A DNA stretch of 64,000 nucleotides from Amphiura filiformis (Eukaryota > Echinodermata > Ophiuroidea > Amphilepidida > Amphiuridae). Shown here piece by piece: positions 37,801 to 49,800 of the stretch (the first letter of the stretch is position 1; each line of letters starts with the position of its first letter). Location of the stretch: NCBI RefSeq assembly GCF_039555335.1, contig NC_092628.1:102198647-102262646 (forward strand), read 5' to 3'. The notes beneath the pieces were generated by a model. That model saw only the letters and a list, made by a program, of their open reading frames with translations, had not been told where the DNA came from and ran no database searches. Both the position numbers and the translations under genes were made by a program.

Positions 37801-40800
37801 TATTAGATGTACTTCCTAATAATATGTGAAAGCTACCAGTGGTCGAACCCCATTTATATTAGAATTAACCGACATAACGTTCTAACGTTCGCAAATCACA
37901 TCAAAAACATTAAAAACCAGTGAACTATGTTACTGTGAGCTACGTTACACACTCATTTACGCATCTTCAAAACTTCTATGAAATGGTTAAATCTGTTTTA
38001 CAATTCACTCAAGTGATCTTAAGTTTGCTTTTTATGACCTTGGATTGAGTAAAACCAGCCCATTTTGTAGTCGGTAACGTAGCTCACATTACATTGAGTT
38101 TTAGTGTTAAAAAACATCATGACTTCCTGAAGGAAAAATATGCAAGTGGTGTTGGCAATTTTTTACATCTGAAAGTAGTGATACATTTACTCTTAAAAAA
38201 CACAAAAAGCAGGTCTTTTTGAACAACTTTTATTTTTTCAATTTTTATAGTGGATTGGCACCGGATTTTGTAGAATGAGCGTTATGTGTGATTTGCCAGT
38301 ATGATGTTTGTTGCTTGGCAACCAGTGCTAAAGTCTGTTCATATTGATCAGAACTATGAACCTGTGCATTGACCGGTGCCAATGCACAGGTTCATAGGTG
38401 TAAATACACTAGGTCCGATTTCAGGTTCATAGGTGTTAATACACCTAGGTCCGATTTCAGGTTCATAGGTGTTAATACACCTAGGTCCGATTTCAGGTTC
38501 ATAGGTGTTAATACACCTAGGTCCGATTTCAGGTTCATAGGTGTTAATACACCTAGGTCCAATTTCAGGTTCATAGGTGTTAATACACCTAGGTCCGATT
38601 TCAGGTTCATAGGTGTTAATACACCTAGGTCCGATTTCAGGTTCATAGGTGTTAATACACCTAGGTCCGATTTCAGGTTCATAGGTGTTAATACACCTAG
38701 GTCCAATTTCAGGTTCATAGGTGTTAATACACCTAGGTCCGATTTCAGGTTCATAGGTGTTAATACACCTAGGTCCGATTTCAGGTTCATAGGTGTTAAT
38801 ACACCTAGGTCCGATTTCAGGTTCATAGGTGTTAATACACCTAGGTCCGATTTCAGGTTCATAGGTGTTAATACACCTAGGTCCGATTTCAGGTTCATAG
38901 GTGTAAATACACCTAGGTCCGATTTCAGGTTCATAGGTGTTAATACACCTAGGTCCGATTTCAGGTTCATAGGTGTTAATACACCTAGGTCCGATTTCAG
39001 GTTCATAGGTGTTAATACACCTAGGTCCGATTTCAGGTTCATAGGTGTTAATACACCAAGGTCCGATTTCAGGTTCATAGGTGTTAATACACCTAGGTCC
39101 GATTTCAGGTTCATAGGTGTTAATACACCTAGGTCCGATTTCAGGTTCATAGGTGTTAATACACCTAGGTCCGATTTCAGGTTTATAGGTGTTAATACAC
39201 CTAGGTCCGATTTCAGGTTCATAGGTGTTAATACACCTAGGTCCGATTTCAGGTTCATAGGTGTAAATACACCTAGGTCCGATTTCAGGTTCATAGGTGT
39301 AAATACACCAAGGTCCGATTTCAGGTTCATAGGTGTTAATACACCTAGGTCCAATTTCAGGTTCATAGGTGTTAATACACCTAGGTCCGATTTCAGGTTC
39401 ATAGGTGTTAATACACCTAGGTCCGATTTCAGGTTCATAGGTGTTAATACACCTAGGTCCGATTTCAGGTTCATAGGTGTTAATACACCTAGGTCCGATT
39501 TCTCGAAGCTAGGCTAGTGGTTAGGTTTCCTAATCCAGCAGGCTAGCCCTACCAATGTGGATATAGGTGATGTAGAATGTGAAATTGTAAGAACTATAAA
39601 GAGGACTAATTAGGCTAAGCCTGATGGCTTAGTAAGCCTGACCATTAGCCATGCTATGAAAACTGCCTTTGGATACCTTCTCTGATACACCTACCTCAGA
39701 TACTTTCTGGTCATACGTTTGCATAAATTCATCTATTTCTTTCTGTAAATCTTTCAAGTTTGGTCTCTCAGATTTGTATTCTGTGCACCATTCTGTACAA
39801 ATATAAATACATTAGCATATACATATTTATTTAACAATCCAACTAACTAACATACAGTGTAAAAGAATACATATATGCAGCAATTTGTTGAACTAGGACA
39901 CTTGTAATATTCATCCAAATTGTGCATTTTTTAGAACAAGTATAGACATGTTATACTGAAGCAGACTTAAGATAAACATGAAAGCAATTTGTTAAAGTCA
40001 AAATCGGACATCAAAATGAAGACGGAATAAAAGTATGTTCATACTTTTTTTTCTTATTGCTAGCAGTAGACACACATAAATTACTAAAGATAATTTACAT
40101 TTGTAAATTAATGTATAAATGTGTTAGTGTGCGATGCGTAATTCTTCTTTCCCCTGTAATATTGATATATTAAGAATAACAGCTAAGCATCATTAATTTG
40201 ATCTTGTGTGCTAGTTTGTAATGTTCCCATGTTCCAGTGTATGATGCGTAAGCCTCTTCCCTTGTTTAGACACAGATAGTAATTTACACATTAGAGCGGG
40301 TTGTTTTATTATGCTAATCTAATCTGTACCTCTTGGGAGATCAGCACTTATGTACTGAAAGAGCTTACCAGAATAAAGATAGAAAGAATATAAATAAATG
40401 TTACAATCAAATCGGCCTATATACATGTGGCAGGGCCGTAGCAAGGTTGAAAAATGTGGGGCGGCCATCACAAATGTGGGGCGGCCAAATTACAAATATA
40501 TATGCCCAAATTGAAATAAAGATTAAGAAAAACATAATGAAATTTTCAAAAAGTGGGGCAGCCATGGCATCCCCGGCCACCCCGCTTGCTACAGCCCTGA
40601 CATGTGGTGATTGTTTGGAGTATGTCCCATAGCATGACACATAAGCCTCTTTTGAGTCCAGTAATCTTTGTGCCCAATCTATTTGGCGTTTTCAGGCAGG
40701 AAAGTAGGCCATTACATGGGAGCAATATTTGTAATGTTCTCACTTATCAATTACAAGATAACAGGGGCACAAACTGCAATGAGTTCACTTCATGCTATAA

Positions 40801-43800
40801 TTTGGTACCCTGGATACCCCAAGGGAACATAGATTATATACAAAAAGATGTGAAGCGGTACTTACTTTTGTATCCTGCTTCTAATGCTGGTTGATCATCA
40901 GATATTAATATGTATGGCTCTGAATGCTTGCGATTCATGGCCTTCTCTACAGCTGAAGGACTTTTGAAGACAACATAGGCAACTTTGAAACCCTGTAAGG
41001 ATGGATATAAAAATCTTGTCTCACTTTTTCATGAAAATTAATCAATTGGCACAATTAAGACACTTGAACATAATATAGAGAATGAGTAGAGGCAACGGGC
41101 AATTCCATTTGAAATCCTCACTCACTCTGTGGAAGATTCAGTTTTCAAATAGAATAGACAACTGGGTAAATTCCATTTTAAATACTTACACCAGTTGTAG
41201 AAGATATACATGTAGGTAAAGCCATATACAGGGGAGTATAAAATAATGAACCCCAACCCCAATTCAACTTGAAAATTCTTGTGTGTTACAAATCACAAAA
41301 ATATCTGTTCACAAAATAACCTCCTACAGGGCGTCTCCCAAAAAAAAGAGGCCCCTCATTGCCCCCTCTTTTTCTCCTATTTCAGAAAAGTTGATCAAGT
41401 ATATGTTGGTATGTAAAGAAGCCTATATCCGTTAGCTTTAATAAACCGAAACAATTATTTCAATCGGCTCATAACTTTTGAAGATATGCCCTTTTAAAGA
41501 AATGTATCCGTTTTTCACTCTGTCCATGGAGGAGGTTTGGCTACTTCAAAGATTGACAAGTGCATATACATGTACCATGCATGAATATAAAACATTCCTT
41601 GAATCCTCGATGATAACTTTATAAAATAAAAACTTTATTTTAGGGAACAGGCTTTACTGGTGGCCTTATGGGTTATGGATTTTGTTAAGTGTCATTAATT
41701 TGGGCGAAATTGATGTGGGATGGGACTTCTTTTGCTATACTTGCAATTACTTATGTTTTTCTCGGTTATTTTATGCCTTTTTGTTTTATTATGTTTCTTA
41801 CTTTATTGTTTCTTGCTTTCTTTTTATTGACAACATAAGTCATTTCTCTTTTTGGAATAAAAGGTAGCCCTGAAAAGGGCTGTTTAGTTTGTCTTTGGTT
41901 CTTTTGAAGTGTGTTTACTGTGCTGCTCTGCCCTCTAACTGGTTGCCTCCTTGACAAATACAGGTTTCAGCCCTAGTCCTCATTGCATCAATTGCGTTGC
42001 GTACCAACCTCGTGCGCCGGATACTTACGAATATAGCAGTAATACGTTTGCAAAGATCTTGGATCAAATGAAGAAATCAAGTGGTGTGAGGTCTGGTGAT
42101 CTTGCAGGCCACTAACTTAATAAATAATGATATTGATAATTACAGTGATAGCAATACAAGTGATATTGATAGTGTATCCAACCAATATACTGGTAGTATT
42201 GATGTACATGTAGATACTGTTATTTCTGTTGACTCACATGACTTTGGTAAACAGATAAGTGCTGACAATACAACAAATAGTTCTCAAAATGTATCCCATA
42301 ATCCTGTTTCAACCATTAATATCCAAGATGCATACAAGGTTCTTCGTGATTTAAGTACTGGTCTAATTATTGGACAACTCAATATTTGTAGCTTGATTGA
42401 ACACTTTGATGAGTTGAAGCATATTTTAAGTTCCAACTCTTTTGATGTTTTTGGACTTAATGAAACATTCCTGTCTGATAATGTTACTGATAATTATATT
42501 AATGTTGATAACTTTTATGTTTATAGGAAGGATAGAAAGTGCAATACTAATCACAGAGGTGGTGTAGCATTTTATGTAAATAAGTATTGTACGCATGTTG
42601 TAAGAGATGATTTAAGTTCTGAGAAACTTGAGCTGTTAACTATTGAATTAATGCCTTTGAAAAGGAAACCCACTATTGTTGTATTATGGTATAGAGTGCC
42701 TGGTTCATGTATTGATTTATTTGATCATCTTCAACAACTTCTTCAAGTTATTGAATCTGAAGGAAAGGATTATATCCTAATGGGTGACCTTAATTGCGAT
42801 CTTTTGACAACCACACCCCACTGTTATACTAAAAGACTTAATTATATCAGTGAAAGTTTTAATCTCAAACAAATTATAACAGAACCTACCAGGATAACTG
42901 AAACTAGTGAAACACTTCTTGATGTAATTTACTGTTCTAATGCCTCCAAAGTTTGTAAGTCAGGTGTTATACATGCTGGTATAAGTGATCATTCAGTTAC
43001 ATATGCAATTCTTGGTAAAATTAAAAATAGTGTTGGTAGTAAAGTAAATATAGACAGTAGTAATAAGCATGATCATAATTATAAAATATCTCGTTCTTAT
43101 AAGAATTTTAATGAGCAAGACTTCTTGCAAGATTTAGCTCTAACTGATTGGAATCCTGTAATTAATACTGGTGATGTTGAAGTATCTGCTGAACTTTTTG
43201 GGGAAATATTCTTAGATGTTATTGACAAACATGTACCGTTTAAAAAGAGTAAAATTCGTAAGAAAACTTCATCATGGATGACTAATGAGGTTCTTGATAT
43301 GATGCGCGAGCGAGACAGACTGAAGGTTATAGCTATTAAATCAGGTAATGATCACTCTTGTTGGGAAAATTACAAGAAAGCTAGAAATAATACTAATAAG
43401 ATTGTAAAGAGTAAAAAGAAAGAATTCTTAAATCAAGGTTTCAATAAACATAAAAATAACATTAAAAAGACATGGGAACACCTTAGACATGTTGTTCCAT
43501 CTAAAAATAAAGATACCAAAATTCCTCCATTAATACTAAAGATGGTCCTGTAACTGAATCTAAAGACAAAGCTGATGAATTAAATAAATTCTTTTCAGAA
43601 ATAGGTTCAAAACTTGCTGATAATATTGATGAAAATGATTTTTGTGATTATAAGAAAACTAGTAATATTAAGAAACCTACCTTTAACTTAGTTCATGTGA
43701 ATGATGATTATGTATTCAATCAATTAACAAAATTATCTGATGACAAAGCCACTGGCTTGGACAATATACCATCTAAACTACTTAAATTAGCTGCTCCTGT

Positions 43801-46800
43801 CATTACACCAATAATCACTCATCTAATTAATCACTCTTTCACAACATGTAAATTCCCAAGTTGTTGGAAAAGAGCTAAAATAATTCCTGTTTTTAAGGCT
43901 GGGGATCCTAGTGACCCTAGCAACTATAGGCCAATTTCAATTCTTGTTGTTATTTCTAAAATTGCTGAAAGGGCTGTTTTTGATCAGTTATATAATTACT
44001 TAAATGATAACAAATTAATCAACATTAATCAATCAGGTTTCCGTCCATCTCACTCCACCAGTTCTGCCCTAATTAACATTACTGAAGATTGGTATAATGA
44101 AATAGATAAGGGAAATCTAATTGGTCTTTGTTCACTTGATCTAAAGAAGGCTTTTGATACAGTAAACCATGAAATTTTCTTAGATAAACTTAAATTATAT
44201 GGTATTGGTAAACATTGTATTCAGTGGTTTGAAAGTTATCTAACAGGACGTTCTCAATGTACTACTGTTAATGGTACTCTATCTGATACATGTGAAATAA
44301 CATGTGGAATGCCACAAGGGTCAATCGATGGCCCACTTGCTTTTCTTATTTATATTAATGATTTGCCAAATTATGTCACACACTGTAAGGTTAATATGTA
44401 TGCTGATGATACTGTAATCTATTATGCTTCTAACTCAACTAAGGAAATCATGAATTGTATAAATGAGGATCTTGATATAATAAGTAATTGGCTGAAAAGC
44501 AACAAACTTAGTCTTAACACTGATAAATCTGAATTCATGCTCATAGGATCTAGGCAACGTTTGCAATCTGTTAAAGATGATATTCACAATGTTTCTGTAA
44601 CTATAAATGGTGCTAATATTAAACAAGTTAATGAATGTAAACATTTAGGTGTCATCATTGATGACACATTGACATGGAATCAGCAAATTGATCAAGTTCG
44701 TAAGAAATCTCTTAAAGGTATGTTTATGTTGAAGAAATGCAAATCTAATTTTATTTCTACAGATATTTTGAATATGGTTTATAATGCAATTGTACTTCCT
44801 CACCTTGAATATTGTAATGTTGTTTGGGGAAATTGTGGTATGTCTATAGCAAAGAGATTACAAATTATCCAAAACAGAGCTGCTTTCGCATTATTTGTGG
44901 AGCTCCATGGGATACCTCCAGTGCTATTGTCCTAGATCAGCTCAATTGGAAGCCACTTTCTCATAGACATCAGTATAATACCTCAATTTGGATTTATAAA
45001 ATTTTAAATAACTTAGCACCTCCTTACCTTTCAACTGTTTCCTCGTTTTCTAATAATAAATACAATTTTCGCAAAGTAAAAATAATGTTTTCATCCCACA
45101 GCCTAAAACTGATTTCAAAAAACGTAGCTTATCATATAGAGGTGCAATCTTATGGAACAGTCTTGATGATAGGGTCACAAATTCACCTAATTTATTTACT
45201 TTCAAAAATATGCTGAAAGATGTTTCATTTTAATTCTTTTCAGTTTTGTTTATAAGTTTATAAATTCTTTCATTTTTTCCCCTTGTATGTAAGTTTATTT
45301 ATGATGTTTTGTATCGCTTAACAATTCATTTGATATTTTTATGAAGTGTCGCTTGTAAACAGTTTTACAAGGTAACCTATATATACATTGTAAGTTTATA
45401 TGATCTTTTGTATCTTTTAACAATTCATTTGATATTTTGTATAACATATCTCTTGTAAACATGTTTTGTTAAATATTTGTTTGTACTGTAGTTTGTATCC
45501 ACGGCCCCAAGGAAGAACAACCTAGGGTTGAAGTGGGCCCACCGTGGCTAAATAAAGTTGAATCTTGAATCTTGAATCCACAGCATGACCCATCCCAAAC
45601 ACTCTGTTTGCTATCCGTGGACAGAGTTAAAAACGGGTACTTGTCTTTAAAAGGGCATATCTTCAAAAGTTGTGAGCCGATTGAAATAATTGTTTTGGTT
45701 TATTAAAGCTAACAATTAAAGGTTTCTTTACATATCAAAATATATTTGATCAACTTTTCAGAAATAGGCGAAAAAGAGGGCGCAATAACGAGCCTCTTTT
45801 TTTTGGGACACCCTGTATGTATCGTTGTCTCCTGAACATGTTTAAGGCGTAAACTCTTGGTAGTTTTGCGTTAAACATGTTCAAGGGCCACAAGTAGGTT
45901 TTTCCTGCCCAACAACATTATAGAACTTATTATAAAATGTACATGCAAATTCACCTGAGATATGTTTTCATGTGAGAAGTACTTTGTGGTTGATTTTGGC
46001 AGCAGCTCTGATGTAGGTTTCTCTTGTAAGTAAACAGAATCCACTCGGCCACAGTCACTAAATAGTCTCACAAAACAGTCCTGTTGGTAAAAATAAATCG
46101 AATAAAAACAATCACAGTCACTAAATAGTCTCACAAAACATTCCTGTTGGTAAAAATAAATCAAATAAAAACAATCACACTTGAGCACAAAAACACCTGA
46201 TAATTCAAATTTTGTACAGGGTGTCCCAGAATGATTTATACCGTGTTTGAATAAAATATCAAAAATATATAGTCAACAGTGTATCTAATTTTAATAAGTG
46301 CAATACTATGCCACACATGTCTCCTACTTATTCTGTGACTTTCATGGAAATAGCTTGATTCATTTTGGCGTGACATTGCTATTACTGAAAATGGACAAAA
46401 ACTGCATGTGTGTAATTTAGAGTGCAAAGGCATCACAAAACATGGATCCTTTATCACCATCGTCCAACCGCACTGTGCAATATATTGGCGAAACCCTACA
46501 TTCTTTGATAGGAAATACACCAAATTTGGCACAGATGTAGAGCTTACAATGCTAAATAATGCTTGATATGGGATTAAGTGAAACATTTCAATATGACATC
46601 AGATATTTAGGTTGAAAAACATACTTTTTATGTGATTTGTACCACAATTTTTACCCAAAAATATCATTATTACCGAGGATATAACTTCCTCAAGGATCCT
46701 CCGCAGTAAATTTTAATCTTCTTCGATTACGTAGCTGGGGTTTGCCCATATACTGTGGACATAAATACATGCTATGACTCTAAGGACGAACCTTCTCTAT

Positions 46801-49800
46801 ACTTTTAAGAAAAATCCACCTCTGCCGGCATTTTAAATGATGAAACTCGCACACCTCAATAATTTTCTTCAAAACTGCCGCCAAAGAAAGAATAGTTATA
46901 GGTCACTCAAGCGTAGCAGATCCTTTATTCCATACAATGATTGCTTCGTAATATCATAAATAAAGCGATAGATATCGACTATTTAGTTGAAGTAAGAACA
47001 GGACACAACAATATACTGCATAACATTACTTTGTGCTGAAAGGTTAGTAATTTAACAGATTTTCAAAATAGGTTGCTTTGTCAAAACTTGGAATTCACTA
47101 TTTTTACATAATTCTCTAACTTCTACTAGAAACGTCCAATTTTAAAATCTAAAAATCTGAGAAAGCTAAATATATGTAGAACTTAAAAATGGAAAACAAT
47201 ATGACCAATAGAAATGCCGTTCATACCCAAAAAATTCCATCTTTCTCGGTATAAATCATTCTGGGACACCCTGTATAATAGACAAATATAAATTAAGTGG
47301 TCAATTTATATTTGGGAGCTTGGGTATGAAATCTATTTTCACAGGACTCAAATTCAAAATTGTGCCATACATGTATGTTGAAAAGACTAGCTTTCCAAAC
47401 ATGCTGCTTGCATTACTTGTAAATCAATGCCACGTAATGCCAAGGATTGATGTTGAAGTCAGCCTTCAGCCCTGGAGACTGAAGCCTAGCATTTAGTCTG
47501 TAAATTGTAGATTTCATGACAAAATTTCATGGGCCCAAGGTAGCGTATTGCCTGGCCCCAAGGAAGCATATTGGCTGTGATTTTCTAAGGGTTTGGGCAT
47601 GAGGGCCAGCCTTATTTTACATACTGCGTGTAAGTCAAGGTAATGCACACTGTGGCCAATGAGGCACTTGCACCGGGTTTCGGTAATGTCAGAGAGGGTT
47701 TGTCATGGTCCCCTATGCACTGAACAAGTGCTAGCCAGGCCATGCCTGACCCAATTTGTAAGAACCGTATCACAGAAGAACTTCAATAGTTCTTTAGGTC
47801 ATATTTCTAAATCATTTTACCAACATTCAGGGACTTAGCAAGGGGGTGCCTCTGAGTTGTTCAATTGGAGAAAAAAAATGGTTTGCCAAAATGGAGTAAG
47901 TTGGACAATTCAGCAAGTCCACCTTTTTGGATTTGCTGTACCCAAAACATATACAATGTACATATGGTACCACATGTATGGTTGGTACCACTTTTTAGTG
48001 TTGGCTCATGAAAAGTCTACTTTTTTTGGCGAGAACTCACCATAGAAAAGTGCCTTTTTTTTCAGTGAAATCAGTCCCCAAGCTCAAATCCATCTTGTTA
48101 ACCATCTGCACACATGTGTCAACTGCAGACGACAAGTTTTAATTAAAAAATTTCAGAACTGGAAATCCTCATGACCATATTTGGAATCAGCATGAAAACT
48201 ACATCAACATGAGTACAAACAAGCCTACTATTGGTTTAGTGGTTGTTAAGTTGGCTCTCGATATTTTGAGAAAATATCTCAAATCTCAAATTTTTATGTT
48301 GAAGCCTATGTCTAGCACTCTAGCACACACAAAGATAGATTTGTACTGACCTTGTTACAGTATGGAGGTACATTGAGTACAAAGATAGTCCTATCTGGTG
48401 GTAAACTAGCACTGTCTCCTCTGATGTTATGTTCCTTATAATACAAAACATGACCAGATTGACTCTTTCTGTTGAGCCTTATAGGGAGCACTGAAATCAA
48501 AATAAAATGATAATTATGTTTAAGTTAAATTTTGTGCCTATTTTTGCATTTTTCTCAAAAATTATAGCGCATTGGTGACAAGTAAGATATGTTTATTATA
48601 GGGGCAAGGACTACAACTATTAAAAACACGATACGCGCGTATCGTGCCTACCCACAAAAACTACCCTTTTACACATTCTTATTATCGCGGATGGTGTACA
48701 GGCCACAATAGGAGTGACCCCCCTGGGCACAGTGTTTGACTCTTCCTGTACACGGGACCAACAGCTTTACGTAGACCTGTATGCTAGGTGAATTCAAATT
48801 TGCCATCAAACTGCATCATTTTATATATCAAATTAAAGCCCTTGAGTAAACAAAGCCAAAACTGAAAACCTTTTTTTCATAGCACTTTCCGTAGCAAAGT
48901 TACATCTTGTCAAAGATAGACTTTCATCAAAAAGATTCAACTAGCAAAATTCCCCAAAATGGCATTTCGGGGGTGTTTCTAGATCTTAGTCTCATTATGA
49001 TAGCACTATTTAGCAGCTTTTTTTAATGGAACTGCTATCAAAATCCCTCTAAAATTCCATGTGCGATTGTCTTATCACCATAAAAAATCATATATTTGGG
49101 TCAAGTGAAGTATAGAAAACATATTTATGCAGTGCCGTACTGTTACGCTGATTTTCGTATTCGGCGAGGAGGATGATTTCGACCTCCTGGTTTGTTTACA
49201 AACAGAGAGGTAGACAAAAGACCGTTCCGCTTGTCCAAACACTCAAGTATCAGAAGGATGGTCCACAATAGCGTGATTCACGTAACATGAATAGGGATTA
49301 AAAAGCTGTCAAGTAGAACCATGTGCTTCTTTTGTCCTATTTGCCATCAAGATTTCATATGGAAACAGTTCAGACCCAGAACAGGATCATGTCAGAAATT
49401 AATATTTTGTTCTGGGTCTGATTATTCGGACTAATATTTATGTAGGTTTCCTTCTTCGGCCAGTTGTTTTAAATTTGTATGTAAATATGCATTGACATTG
49501 TCGGCGATTTGGCTGACTAGCAAATGTGTTAACTAAGGTTTGCCTGGCATACCTACTTCATGTGACTTCCGAATTATGGACGTCGCACATACACTAACCT
49601 ATATTTGCACATGCTAAGCATTTACTGTCAGGCAGGGGCCTGGTTCTATATCCTCACATGCTCATATCCATCGTCCATTATCAGTGGCCTGGATTGTGCG
49701 TACAGTAAACTTGGCCTTGCAAAGACTAAAGTTAATTTTTTATTACTTCGGTGGTCCAAGCTTGGCGCTAAGCGTAGACGAGCGTACACACAGAAGAAAT

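Larger units (their letters stand above)
42105..45578 (+). mobile_element. Jockey/CR1-type non-LTR retrotransposon, 5' truncated
   Basis: The insertion carries an endonuclease-reverse transcriptase frame, a short 3' untranslated part with AATAAA, and a 3' end made of TTGAATC repeats. CCAC adjoins both ends and may be a short target duplication. The coding region has at least three frameshifts (about 43540, 44890 and after 45090), so it is dead but young-looking. It is AT-rich and on the strand opposite to RRP7A. Confidence 0.9.
41327..45820 (-). mobile_element. Mariner-like element split by a LINE
   Basis: Long terminal inverted repeats of about 215 bp start ACAGGGCGTCTCCCAAAAAA on the left and end TTTTTTTTGGGACACCCTGT on the right, flanked by TA. 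Inner blocks such as AAAAGTTGATCAA and GATATGCCCTTTTAAAG are mirrored. Between them lie the C-terminal part of a Tc1/mariner transposase on the - strand (41924-42104) and a few codons on the other side of the LINE. Without the LINE the element is about 1.0 kb, so it had already lost most of its transposase. It sits in RRP7A intron 3. Confidence 0.8.

Noticed and set aside
38387..39501. CRISPR-like array of 36-bp repeats
   Set aside because: The repeats abut with no spacers, and the genome is eukaryotic.
38369..39517. Open frames of about 380 (+) and 360 (-) codons
   Set aside because: They are a by-product of a 36-bp repeat free of stops on both strands. It lies inside an RRP7A intron, and no start context, splice signal or family supports translation.
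41680..41960. Histone gene upstream of the stem-loop on the - strand
   Set aside because: All three frames were read; the text before the stem-loop is mariner transposase, not H1, H2A, H2B, H3 or H4.
46236..46586. 116-codon frame on the - strand inside the TIR element
   Set aside because: It begins at the terminal repeat and lacks transposase motifs; the element is taken as non-autonomous.
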